Shown: one piece after another, positions 52,973-61,291 of the stretch
Position numbering within the stretch: position 1 is the first letter of the stretch
How the letters are laid out: every line of letters starts with the position of its first letter
Source of the DNA: Pelagihabitans sp963710535
Lineage (GTDB): Bacteria > Bacteroidota > Bacteroidia > Flavobacteriales > Flavobacteriaceae
DNA length: 64,000 bases
Assembly (NCBI GenBank): GCA_963710535.1
Contig: CAVQAW010000008.1
Coordinates: forward strand, 372,001 to 436,000
Direction: 5' to 3'
Notes under the pieces: generated by a model
What the model was told of the DNA's origin: nothing
The model's database searches: none
The model's input: only the letters and a program-made list of their open reading frames with translations
Program-made: the position numbers and the translations under genes

Positions 52973-53941
52973 ATGTTGAAAGTTGGCGTCCTCGGCGCGG
53001 GACATTTGGGAAAAATTCATTTACGCCTGCTCAATGAGTCGATGAAATATGAACTGATCGGTTTTTATGATGCCGATGCCATCAATGGAAAAAAAGTAGC
53101 TGCCGAATTCGGGTATACCTACTTCGAGAACATCAACCAGCTCATCGATTCGGTGGATGTGGTAGACATCGTCACCCCCACCCTGTCGCATTATGACTGC
53201 GCCAAAAAAGCCATGGCAAAAGGCAAGCATGTTTTTATCGAAAAGCCCATCACCAACACCTTGGAGGAAGCCGAGGAACTCATCGCGCTGAGCCATAAGA
53301 ACAACATAAAGGGGCAAGTAGGCCACGTAGAGCGGTTCAATCCCGCATTTATGGCGGTCAAGGGCAAAATCCACGACCCGATGTTCATAGAAACCCACCG
53401 ATTGGCCGAGTTCAATCCGAGGGGCACAGATGTACCTGTGGTACTGGATCTGATGATCCATGACATCGACGCGATCCTGAGCGTGGTACAATCCAAGGTG
53501 AAAAGGATCAATGCCAGTGGGGTCTCCGTCATCAGCAACTCCCCGGATATAGCGAACGCACGAATAGAGTTTGAAAATGGGTGCGTTGCCAACCTTACGG
53601 CCAGCAGGATATCCTTAAAAAGCATGCGGAAATCGCGATTCTTTCAAAAAGACGCCTATATTTCGGTTGACTTTTTGGAAAAAAAAGTAGAAGTGGTGAA
53701 GATGAAGGATGCGCCCCAAAAACCCGGGGATTTCGACATGATATTGCAAAATGCCGAAGGGGTCAAAAAACAGATTTATTTTGAAAACCCGGACATCATC
53801 CAAAATAATGCCATCATGGACGAGCTTGAATCCTTTGCTGATGCCATCAATAATGACAAGGTTCCCGTGGTAACCTTGGAACAGGGGACCAATGCCCTTA
53901 GAGTAGCTTTACAGGTAATAGAATCCTTTGAAAATGACTGA
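52973..53941 (+). CDS. Gfo/Idh/MocA family oxidoreductase
   Basis: The 322-residue NAD(P)-dependent enzyme has no signal peptide, unlike the Tat-exported relative at 11670, and should be cytoplasmic. The Rossmann domain opens VGVLGAGHLGKIHLRLL; the active-site KP motif is in GKHVFIEKPITNTLEEAEE, and the C-domain includes VVLDLMIHDIDAILSV. The substrate is unknown; relatives act on sugars or sugar-like molecules. Its stop overlaps the next gene, 3-hydroxyacyl-CoA dehydrogenase, so the pair is co-translated. Confidence 0.92.
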   Translation: MLKVGVLGAGHLGKIHLRLLNESMKYELIGFYDADAINGKKVAAEFGYTYFENINQLIDSVDVVDIVTPTLSHYDCAKKAMAKGKHVFIEKPITNTLEEAEELIALSHKNNIKGQVGHVERFNPAFMAVKGKIHDPMFIETHRLAEFNPRGTDVPVVLDLMIHDIDAILSVVQSKVKRINASGVSVISNSPDIANARIEFENGCVANLTASRISLKSMRKSRFFQKDAYISVDFLEKKVEVVKMKDAPQKPGDFDMILQNAEGVKKQIYFENPDIIQNNAIMDELESFADAINNDKVPVVTLEQGTNALRVALQVIESFEND

Positions 53942-54851
53942 TATTAAAAAAATTGCGGTAATCGGTGCGGGCACCATGGGCAATGGCATTGCCCATGTCT
54001 TTGCACAACAAGGCCATCAAGTGAATCTTATCGATATTTCTGAAGCCAGCCTAAAAAATGCCCTCTCTACCATATCCAAGAACCTCGACAGGATGTTGGA
54101 CAAACAGCAGATTGCCCCACAAGTTAAATTGGATACGCTAAAGAATATTTCGTTACATACCAGACTATCCGAAGGCGTGGGAGAAGTAGATCTTGTCGTG
54201 GAGGCAGCCTCCGAAAATATCGATGTTAAAAAAGGTATTTTTGAGCAGTTGGACAAGTTTTGCGGGGAGCAGACCTTTTTGGCAACCAATACCTCCTCCA
54301 TCTCCATTACCGCGCTCGCAGCGGCCACAAAAAGGCCAGAGCGGGTAATCGGTATGCATTTCATGAATCCGGTACCTCTTATGCCCCTTGTCGAAATCAT
54401 TAGGGGGTACAATACATCGGATGCGACGGCCCTTGCCGTGATAGCACTGGCAAAAGCCATAGGAAAAACCCCAACGGAAGTAAACGATTATCCAGGATTT
54501 GTCGCGAACCGTATTTTGATGCCGATGATCAATGAGGCCATAGAAACCTTATACCATTCCGTGGCCGGGGTAAAAGAAATAGATACGGTGATGAAGTTGG
54601 GCATGGCCCATCCGATGGGTCCCTTGCAATTGGCCGACTTTATAGGGCTGGATGTTTGTCTTTCCATACTGAATGTGATGTATGAAGGCTTCAAGAATCC
54701 AAAATATGCCGCCTGCCCCTTATTGGTCAACATGGTGGGGGCGGGCAAATTGGGCGTTAAATCGGGAGAGGGTTTCTATGATTATTCCGAATCGAAAAAA
54801 GCCGTTAAAGTGGCTACGAGATTCGAATCCTCCAGCGTCGATCCATCTTAA
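53934..54851 (+). CDS. hbd: 3-hydroxybutyryl-CoA dehydrogenase
   Basis: The enzyme interconverts 3-hydroxyacyl-CoA and 3-oxoacyl-CoA with NAD. The 305-residue product has the NAD motif AVIGAGTMGNGIAHVFAQQG, the VVEAASENIDVK segment, TNTSSISITALAAATKRPER, the catalytic His/Glu region GMHFMNPVPLMPLVEII and the C-domain DYPGFVANRILMPMINEAIE. A single-domain Hbd like this serves butyrate/acetoacetyl-CoA-type chemistry or stand-alone beta oxidation. It overlaps the oxidoreductase gene by eight bases; DUF1015 follows. Confidence 0.95.
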   Translation: MTDIKKIAVIGAGTMGNGIAHVFAQQGHQVNLIDISEASLKNALSTISKNLDRMLDKQQIAPQVKLDTLKNISLHTRLSEGVGEVDLVVEAASENIDVKKGIFEQLDKFCGEQTFLATNTSSISITALAAATKRPERVIGMHFMNPVPLMPLVEIIRGYNTSDATALAVIALAKAIGKTPTEVNDYPGFVANRILMPMINEAIETLYHSVAGVKEIDTVMKLGMAHPMGPLQLADFIGLDVCLSILNVMYEGFKNPKYAACPLLVNMVGAGKLGVKSGEGFYDYSESKKAVKVATRFESSSVDPS

Positions 54852-54910
54852 ATCTTGCTTCTGTCAATAATCTATTCCAGGGTTTGGCGAAGTACCATCA
54901 AGCACATGAT

Positions 54911-56146
54911 TTGGCACATATAAAACCATTTAAGGCAATACGACCCACCAAGGACAAAGCGGCCTTGGTGGTTTCACGTTCCTATCAATCGTACTCAAGA
55001 AGGGAATTGAATTCGGTATTGTCATTCAATCCTTTTTCTTTCTTGCATATCATCAATCCGGGCTACAAATTTTCCAAAAAGGTAAAAGGAAAAGAACGGT
55101 TTCAGTTGGTACACAACCGCTATTTGGAATTTCTTGAAAACAATACTTTTCTGAAGGATGCCCAAAACTGTTTTTACCAATATCAATTGGAGGCCGATGA
55201 CTTTAGTTGCTGTGGTTTATTTTGTGCCATCAGTGTGCGTGAATACAGGAACGACGCGATCAAAAAACATGAAGATACCATCGAAAAACGGGAATCGCTT
55301 TTTGCGGAGTATTTGGAAACGGTAAAATTCAACGCAGAACCTGTTTTAATGACTTATTCCAAAAATCAGGAGGTTTCGGAAATATTAGGAAAGGTAAGGA
55401 CGAACGAACCCGAATACTTTTTTACCACCACCGACAGGGTCACCCATCGGTTATGGGTGATATCGGCACATGAAACAGTTACGAAACTCCAAAAAGCTTT
55501 TGAGCAAATACCCCATCTCTACATTGCGGATGGGCACCATAGAAGCGCTTCTTCCAGCTTGCTGGCCGCGAACATGCAGAAAAACAACCCAAACCATTCC
55601 GGAAAAGAACCCTATAACTTTTTCATGAGCTATCTCATTCCGGAGTCGGAAATCAATATCTTCGAGTATAGTCGGTTGGTAAAAGATTTGAACGGATTAT
55701 CGAAAGCAGCGTTTTTAGTGAGATTGGATACCCATTACAGAATTGAAAATCAAGGAAATTTATCCTATGTCCCCCATCAAAAACACCATTTCAGCATGTA
55801 TCTTGAGGGCGAATTCTATGCCCTATACCTCAGAAAAAATGGCTATAGGTTCACGGATGCCCTGAGCCGGTTGGATACCCAAATACTGCTGAAAACCATC
55901 TTGGAACCCATTTTGGGAATCCGAGATTTGCGCAATGATAAAAGAATACATTACGGTTATGGGAAGCACAATGCAATTCAGATGAAAAAAAATATTGACC
56001 AGGGAAAATTCAAAGTGGGATTCGGGATGGTCCCCATCAACATAGATGAAATCAAAGCCATTGCGGATGCCGGACAAATCATGCCCCCAAAATCGACCTA
56101 TATAGAGCCCAAACTCAGAAGTGGAATGACCATTTATGAATTATGA
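54911..56146 (+). CDS. DUF1015 family protein
   Basis: The 411-residue protein matches DUF1015 by its start (AHIKPFKAIRPTKDKAALVV), the VSRSYQSYSRRELNSVL block, LYIADGHHRSASSSLLAAN and PEYFFTTTDRVTHRLWVI. The reading frame opens at a TTG (54884), but a TTG at 54911 gives the family start MAHIKPFKAI; no ATG serves. Function is not established: DUF1015 proteins lie near serine/hydroxyacid genes in many genomes. Here it lies in a long plus-strand run between hbd and yggS. Confidence 0.85.
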   Translation: MAHIKPFKAIRPTKDKAALVVSRSYQSYSRRELNSVLSFNPFSFLHIINPGYKFSKKVKGKERFQLVHNRYLEFLENNTFLKDAQNCFYQYQLEADDFSCCGLFCAISVREYRNDAIKKHEDTIEKRESLFAEYLETVKFNAEPVLMTYSKNQEVSEILGKVRTNEPEYFFTTTDRVTHRLWVISAHETVTKLQKAFEQIPHLYIADGHHRSASSSLLAANMQKNNPNHSGKEPYNFFMSYLIPESEINIFEYSRLVKDLNGLSKAAFLVRLDTHYRIENQGNLSYVPHQKHHFSMYLEGEFYALYLRKNGYRFTDALSRLDTQILLKTILEPILGIRDLRNDKRIHYGYGKHNAIQMKKNIDQGKFKVGFGMVPINIDEIKAIADAGQIMPPKSTYIEPKLRSGMTIYEL

Positions 56147-56215
56147 AGCACGATACGCCCCATTTGTTTTGGAGGATCGAACCCATGACCGAATCCATAA
56201 CCTTATGAAACCCAT

Positions 56216-56878
56216 ATGATGTCCATCAAAGAAAATTTGGAAAAAATAAAAGCCGAGCTGCCCGAATCGGTTATCCTGGTCGCCGTTTCAAAAACAAAAC
56301 CGGTCAGTGACCTGATGCAGGCCTATAATGCCGGCCAGCGCATTTTTGGGGAGAACAAAATACAGGAGATGACGCAAAAATGGCAATCGATGCCCCAAGA
56401 TGTTCAGTGGCACATGATTGGCCATGTGCAGCGCAACAAAGTGAAATACATGGCAGAATACGTTTCCCTGATCCATGGTGTCGACAGCTTTAAACTCTTG
56501 ACGGAAATAGACAAACAGGCAAAAAAATACCAAAGGTTAATCCCCTGTCTTTTGCAGGTACATATCGCAGAGGAAGAAACCAAATTTGGCTTCGACGAAA
56601 AAGAGCTTTTCGAAATGGTCAATTCAACGGAATTTGAGATGCTCAAAAACATAGAGGTCATTGGATTGATGGGGATGGCCACATTTACCCAGGATAAAAA
56701 ACAGATAAGGAAGGAATTCAAGAGATTAAAGGCCATTTTTGATGCCTTGAAAGTACAATTGCCCGACCTTAAAGAACTTTCGATGGGCATGAGCGGAGAT
56801 TTCATAATCGCCCTGGAAGAAGGAAGCACCATGATACGCATCGGAAGTAGTATCTTTGGGGAACGCAATTTGAACTAA
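56216..56878 (+). CDS. yggS: YggS family pyridoxal phosphate homeostasis protein
   Basis: YggS binds PLP without known catalysis and keeps its level in balance. The 220-residue TIM-barrel-like protein has the PLP lysine in LVAVSKTKPVSDL, the GENKIQEMTQKW segment, the WHMIGHVQRNKVKYM strand, LLQVHIAEEETKFGF, and SMGMSGDFIIALEEGSTMIRIGSSIFG near the end. Two adjacent ATG codons occur (56216, 56219). It is the fourth gene of the plus-strand run that starts at 52973. Confidence 0.94.
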   Translation: MMSIKENLEKIKAELPESVILVAVSKTKPVSDLMQAYNAGQRIFGENKIQEMTQKWQSMPQDVQWHMIGHVQRNKVKYMAEYVSLIHGVDSFKLLTEIDKQAKKYQRLIPCLLQVHIAEEETKFGFDEKELFEMVNSTEFEMLKNIEVIGLMGMATFTQDKKQIRKEFKRLKAIFDALKVQLPDLKELSMGMSGDFIIALEEGSTMIRIGSSIFGERNLN

Positions 56879-56898
56879 CAAAAAGGAGGGGAACATAG

Positions 56899-58263
56899 AT
56901 GTACGCCATACTCGATATCGAAACCACAGGAGGTAAATACAATGAAGAGGGCATTACTGAAATCGCCATCCACAAATTTAACGGCCATCAGGTGGTCGAT
57001 CAGTTTATCAGTCTGATCAATCCTGAAAAGGACATACAGCCCTTTGTGGTCAACCTTACCGGAATCAACAACAGCATGCTACGTACCGCTCCAAAATTCC
57101 ACGAGGTGGCCAAACGCATCGTAGAAATAACCCAGGATACGGTATTGGTCGCCCATAATGCACAATTCGATTATCGCATCCTAAGGACGGAATTCAGGAG
57201 ACTGGGCTACAATTTTGAGCGCAAGACCTTGTGCACGGTTGATTTGGCTAAAACCTTGATTCCAGATGCGGAATCACATAGCCTGGGCAAATTGGTTAGG
57301 GCCCTCGGCATTCCGGTAAGCGATCGTCACAGGGCGAACGGTGACGCCATAGCTACTTTAAAATTATTTAAACTTTTACTTTCAAAGGATACAGATAAAA
57401 CAATCATCAAGAATATTATACGAACTGAAACTACAGGTGAATTATCCCAAAGGCAACTGGATATCGTAGAGGCATTGCCATCGGAAACAGGCCTTTATTA
57501 TTTGCACAACAAGGACGGGGATATCATATTTTTGGGAAAGAGCAGCAACATCAAAAAAAGGGTGAACCAACATTTTATCAAAGAAGGGGATCGAGCCAGG
57601 CGCTTGCAGAAAGACACCAAAAAAGTCAGTTTTGAAAGAACCGGGAGCGAACTGGTCGCTCTGCTCAAAGAACGGGAAGAATTGTTACGGCACCGGCCCA
57701 TTTTCAATCAGCCTCTGCCAAAAAATGAATTTTCCCATGCCTTGTACCAATCGAACAACGAACAAGGTTATATCACCTACGCCATCGGGAAAGTGGAACA
57801 ATCCAAATCGGATCTGTTGCGTTTCGGCAGTATGGCCGCTGCTGAAAATTTTGTGAGACATATCAATGAAGAATTCCAACTTTGCCTCAAGTTGACGGGG
57901 CTTTCACAATCAAAACATGCTTGCTCATGGCATGCCGAGGGGTTATGTCTTGGCGGCTGCATCAACAAAGAGCCCGTTCAAGCCTATAATGAAAGGGCCC
58001 ACAAAGCATTGGCGCGCTATAGCTTGAATAAAAGAAATATGGTCATTATCGACAAAGGCCGAGAAATAGGTGAACATTCGGCGATACTCATAAAAAACGG
58101 AACTTTTCAGGGGCTTGGTTTTTATGATCTTAACCATCAAATCAATAATATTCATATCTTGGAATCAATCATCACTCCAATGAAAGGGGGTCATTATCCA
58201 AGGGAAGTCATTGAACTTTATATCAGAAAGAAAAAACATTTAAAAATTTTAGAGTTGCATTAA
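56899..58263 (+). CDS. DnaQ-like exonuclease fused to a GIY-YIG domain
   Basis: This 454-residue protein joins two nuclease-type domains. Residues 1-165 form a DnaQ-type 3'-5' exonuclease (AILDIETTGGKYNEEGITEI, VLVAHNAQFDYRILRTEFRR and HRANGDAIATLKLF). Residues 190-275 form a UvrC-like GIY-YIG domain (ETGLYYLHNKDGDIIFLGKS, NIKKRVNQHF, and a Glu-rich KEREELLRHRP). The remaining C-terminal part lacks the UvrC nuclease/HhH domains. A role in DNA repair similar to Cho or UvrC accessory proteins is likely, but the partner is unknown. It sits between yggS and a potassium channel gene. Confidence 0.88.
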   Translation: MYAILDIETTGGKYNEEGITEIAIHKFNGHQVVDQFISLINPEKDIQPFVVNLTGINNSMLRTAPKFHEVAKRIVEITQDTVLVAHNAQFDYRILRTEFRRLGYNFERKTLCTVDLAKTLIPDAESHSLGKLVRALGIPVSDRHRANGDAIATLKLFKLLLSKDTDKTIIKNIIRTETTGELSQRQLDIVEALPSETGLYYLHNKDGDIIFLGKSSNIKKRVNQHFIKEGDRARRLQKDTKKVSFERTGSELVALLKEREELLRHRPIFNQPLPKNEFSHALYQSNNEQGYITYAIGKVEQSKSDLLRFGSMAAAENFVRHINEEFQLCLKLTGLSQSKHACSWHAEGLCLGGCINKEPVQAYNERAHKALARYSLNKRNMVIIDKGREIGEHSAILIKNGTFQGLGFYDLNHQINNIHILESIITPMKGGHYPREVIELYIRKKKHLKILELH

Positions 58264-58267
58264 CGCA

Positions 58268-59104
58268 TTGAAAGCAGATCTATCAAATAAAGGGTGGAGG
58301 TACAAACTCCATGAAATCATCTACGGGACCCATACCCCCGCAGGAAAGCTGTTCGATATCATTCTACTGATAATGATTCTGTACAGCATTATCATCGTCA
58401 TGCTCGAAAGCGTTCCCCGAATAGACCAGAAATATCATGAATTCCTGGATATTTCGGAATGGGTGGTGACCATCCTGTTCACGATTGAATACATACTGCG
58501 GGTCGTTTGTATCAAACGCCCCATGAAATATGTTACCAGTTTCTTCGGGGTCATCGATTTGTTGTCGACGATACCCAAGTATTTATCCTTTTTTATCGGA
58601 GGGTCACAGTTTATGACCGCCTTCAGGGCCCTGCGGTTGCTCAGGGTGTTTCGTATCCTTAAATTGGTCCGCTTCGTCGGCGAGTCTAACAACTTGGTCC
58701 GTGCCCTAAAGGCGAGCAGGACCAAAATCTTTGTTTTCGTTTTTTTCGTGCTGATCGTTTCTGTTTTGTTGGGGACCATCATGTACATGGTCGAAGGTCC
58801 CGAACATGGATTCAACAGCATTCCGCACAGTGTTTATTGGACCATAGTTACCTTGACCACAGTAGGGTACGGAGATATTTCCCCGGAAACGGCATTGGGG
58901 CAATTCATCGCCACCTTTATCATGATCATAGGTTATGGCATCATTGCCGTACCTACCGGCATCGTATCCGCAGAATACACAGCCAGAAAGCAAGAGGATA
59001 AAGATGTTGATGAAGGTCGTTCCTGCCAGAACTGCGGTGCGGAAATAGTGCGGAGCGATGCAGACTATTGCAGAAAATGCGGGGAAAGGCTTAGTGAAGA
59101 TTGA
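58268..59104 (+). CDS. Voltage-gated potassium channel with a C-terminal zinc ribbon
   Basis: The 278-residue protein has six membrane segments in the Kv plan. S4 reads RALRLLRVFRILKLVRF (about 120-136), with regular arginines. The pore filter TTVGYGD spans residues 197-203, preceded by a pore helix (SVYWTIVTLT). A short linker leads to a C-terminal zinc ribbon: CQNC at 253-256 and CRKC at 268-271. A TTG at 58268 is the only plausible start. Its stop overlaps the miaA start (TGATG). A soluble zinc ribbon on a K channel is uncommon and may couple it to a partner or act in assembly. Confidence 0.9.
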   Translation: MKADLSNKGWRYKLHEIIYGTHTPAGKLFDIILLIMILYSIIIVMLESVPRIDQKYHEFLDISEWVVTILFTIEYILRVVCIKRPMKYVTSFFGVIDLLSTIPKYLSFFIGGSQFMTAFRALRLLRVFRILKLVRFVGESNNLVRALKASRTKIFVFVFFVLIVSVLLGTIMYMVEGPEHGFNSIPHSVYWTIVTLTTVGYGDISPETALGQFIATFIMIIGYGIIAVPTGIVSAEYTARKQEDKDVDEGRSCQNCGAEIVRSDADYCRKCGERLSED

Positions 59105-60030
59105 TGGCAAAAAAAGTACTCATCGCCATCGTTGGTCCCACCGGAATCGGTAAAACGAGATTAGCGGTCGCATTGGCAAAAAGGTATGGTACCAGTGTGA
59201 TTTCTGCGGACTCCCGACAATTTTACAAAGAGATGTCGATCGGTACCGCCGTACCTTCCAAAGCGGAACTGGAAGCGGTACCCCACCATTTCATTCAGCA
59301 CAAGAGCATCTTGGAGGACTATTCAGTGGGGGATTTTGAAAGGGATGCCATTCATTTGCTTGATACCCTCTTTGGGCAGAATGGAGTGGTCGTCATGGTC
59401 GGCGGCAGCGGTTTATATGTAGATGCTGTAATAAACGGTCTCGATTCATTTCCCGATATCGATCCCGAAGTGCGCCAAAGGCTCAACGAAGCGTTGCAGA
59501 CAAAAGGTCTGGCCCACCTGCAGGAACAATTGCGGACTTTAGACCCAGAATATGCCGAAAAGGTCGACCTGCAAAATCCGCACAGGGTCATCAGGGCTTT
59601 GGAGGTATGCCTTGGGACAGGCGGCCGCTATTCGTCATTTTTGGGCATAAAGAAACCTGCGCGGCCTTTCGAGACAATGATCGTTGGATTGACCACAGAT
59701 CGTAAAACGGTATATGAACGCATCGAGGGTCGTGTCGATCAAATGATGGACCAAGGACTTTTGGAGGAGGCAAGGCCTTTGTTCCCTTTCCGTGAAAAAA
59801 ACGCCTTGCAAACTGTAGGATATAAAGAAATTTTTCTGTTTTTGGAGGGCGAATGTGAATTGGATTTTGCGGTTTCCGAAATCAAAAAAAATAGCCGAAG
59901 GTTTGCCAAAAGGCAACTGACATGGTTTAAAAAACGTGAAGGGATCATCTGGCTGGAGGCCATGGACCCGCTAGAGACCAATGTTGAAAAGGTTTCGGAA
60001 AAGCTACTCAAAAAATTAAAGGATGGATAA
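59104..60030 (+). CDS. miaA: tRNA dimethylallyltransferase
   Basis: MiaA adds a dimethylallyl group to A37 of tRNAs that read codons starting with U. The 308-residue product has the P-loop VGPTGIGKTRLAVAL, SADSRQFYKEMSIGTAVPSK, the VMVGGSGLYVDAVINGL segment and NPHRVIRALEV, then VGYKEIFLFL. RRFAKRQLTWFKKREGIIWL closes the domain. Its start overlaps the channel gene, and its end overlaps gntK by eight bases, so translation is likely coupled along this run. Confidence 0.95.
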   Translation: MAKKVLIAIVGPTGIGKTRLAVALAKRYGTSVISADSRQFYKEMSIGTAVPSKAELEAVPHHFIQHKSILEDYSVGDFERDAIHLLDTLFGQNGVVVMVGGSGLYVDAVINGLDSFPDIDPEVRQRLNEALQTKGLAHLQEQLRTLDPEYAEKVDLQNPHRVIRALEVCLGTGGRYSSFLGIKKPARPFETMIVGLTTDRKTVYERIEGRVDQMMDQGLLEEARPLFPFREKNALQTVGYKEIFLFLEGECELDFAVSEIKKNSRRFAKRQLTWFKKREGIIWLEAMDPLETNVEKVSEKLLKKLKDG

Positions 60031-60520
60031 AACATATCTCTTTTTCGTGATGGGCGTCTCGGGCTGCGGCAAATCGACCATAGGCAAATTATTGGCTGAA
60101 ACTTTGCAGTATCCCTTTTTTGATGGGGATGATTACCATCTGGAGGCCAATGTAAAAAAAATGGCCGCAGGCCATCCTTTGACCGACGGGGATCGTATGG
60201 GCTGGCTGGCCACCTTGAACCAATTGGCCAAAAAACATCGTGAAACCGGAGCCGTCATCACCTGCTCCGCGTTAAAGGAATCGTACAGGCTGCTTTTGGC
60301 ACAGCAGCTGTCGGAACAGGTATACTTTGTTTACCTCACCGGAAGTTTTGAATTGATCATGGATAGGCTGCAACAACGAAAAGGGCATTTTATGCCCCCT
60401 ACCCTATTAAAATCGCAATTTGAGACACTTGAACCTCCCATAGGTGCCATAGAAGTGTCCATAGATAATCCTCCTAAGGAAGTGGTCTTGGAAATATTGG
60501 CCAAGGTAAGGGCGCATTGA
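60023..60520 (+). CDS. gntK: Gluconokinase, GntK/Ddx family
   Basis: Gluconokinase phosphorylates gluconate to 6-phosphogluconate. The 165-residue product has the P-loop MGVSGCGKSTIGKLLAET, the DDYHLEANVKKMAAGHPLTD substrate motif, DRMGWLATLNQLA and CSALKESYRLLLA. HFMPPTLLKSQFETLEPP is the late family block. No gluconate transporter or dehydrogenase is adjacent. The gene is the last of the plus-strand run; a terminator follows directly. Confidence 0.92.
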   Translation: MDKTYLFFVMGVSGCGKSTIGKLLAETLQYPFFDGDDYHLEANVKKMAAGHPLTDGDRMGWLATLNQLAKKHRETGAVITCSALKESYRLLLAQQLSEQVYFVYLTGSFELIMDRLQQRKGHFMPPTLLKSQFETLEPPIGAIEVSIDNPPKEVVLEILAKVRAH

Positions 60521-60528
60521 TTAAAAAA

Positions 60529-60552
60529 AAACATCCGCGCGAACGGATGTTT
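60529..60552. terminator. Terminator between gntK and the response regulator
   Basis: AAACATCCG (60529-60537) pairs with CGGATGTTT (60544-60552) around the loop CGCGAA. Read on minus, a long T tract follows, so it mainly ends the RprY-like operon; plus-strand transcripts could also stop here. Confidence 0.8.
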
Positions 60553-60576
60553 CAAATTGTTTGAACGGGAAGCAAG

Positions 60577-61284
60577 CTATTCTGCTTTGACGACCAGTCG
60601 AAATCCTTCTCCGTGAATATTCAATATTTCTACCGTATCATCACGTTTCAGGTATTTTCTAAGTTTGGCAATATATACATCCATACTCCTGGAGGTAAAA
60701 TAATTGTCATCCCTCCAAATTTTTGTCAATGCCAATTCCCTAGGCATCAAATCGTTTTCATAAAGGGCCAAGAGGCGTAACAATTCGTTTTCCTTTGGGG
60801 AAAGTTTGATGGCTTCTTCATCTTTATACTTTAGGAACCTCAGTTTGGAGTTGAGGTGAAAGCCTCCTATTTCAAATTCAAATTTCTTACTGTCAACCAA
60901 TGTGTTGGATGACTTTCTTTGAAGTATAGCTTTCAATTTCATCAAGAGTACTTCAGAATCGAATGGCTTGTTCAAATAGTCATCGGCCCCTGCCTTGTAT
61001 CCTTTTAGAACATCTTCCTTCATGGTTTTTGCCGTGAGGAACACGATGGGCACGTTTTCGTTTTTCTCCCGAATTTCCTTGGCAAGGGTGAAGCCGTCCT
61101 TATAGGGCATCATCACGTCGAGGATGCAAATATCAAAGGTGTCTTTCTTGAACTTTTCGAATCCTTCCATCCCATTTTTGGCCAAAGTGACGTCAAAATC
61201 GTTCATCGATAAATAGTCTTTAAGAACAATGCCGAAATTGGGATCGTCTTCCACTAAAAGTATTTTCTTGTTTACTGTTTCCAT
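60577..61284 (-). CDS. Response regulator, OmpR/RprY type
   Basis: The 235-residue protein has a complete receiver: acidic pair in LLVEDDPNFG, phospho-acceptor Asp56 in DICILDVMMPYKDGF, Thr switch in VFLTAKTM and Lys106 in DDYLNKPFD. The C-terminal winged helix carries IKLSPKENELLRLLALYEND and FTSRSMDVYIAKLRKYLKRD, typical of OmpR/PhoB. The kinase gene ends seven bases upstream on the same strand, so the two form an operon. In Bacteroides the RprXY pair reports on sodium or envelope state; the signal here is unknown. Confidence 0.93.
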   Translation of the reverse strand: METVNKKILLVEDDPNFGIVLKDYLSMNDFDVTLAKNGMEGFEKFKKDTFDICILDVMMPYKDGFTLAKEIREKNENVPIVFLTAKTMKEDVLKGYKAGADDYLNKPFDSEVLLMKLKAILQRKSSNTLVDSKKFEFEIGGFHLNSKLRFLKYKDEEAIKLSPKENELLRLLALYENDLMPRELALTKIWRDDNYFTSRSMDVYIAKLRKYLKRDDTVEILNIHGEGFRLVVKAE

Positions 61285-61291
61285 AATTTTT

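Noticed and set aside
54820..54840. A tRNA-like T-loop string near 54825 (GATTCGAATCC)
   Set aside because: It lies inside the coding frame of hbd with no cloverleaf around it, so it is a chance match.
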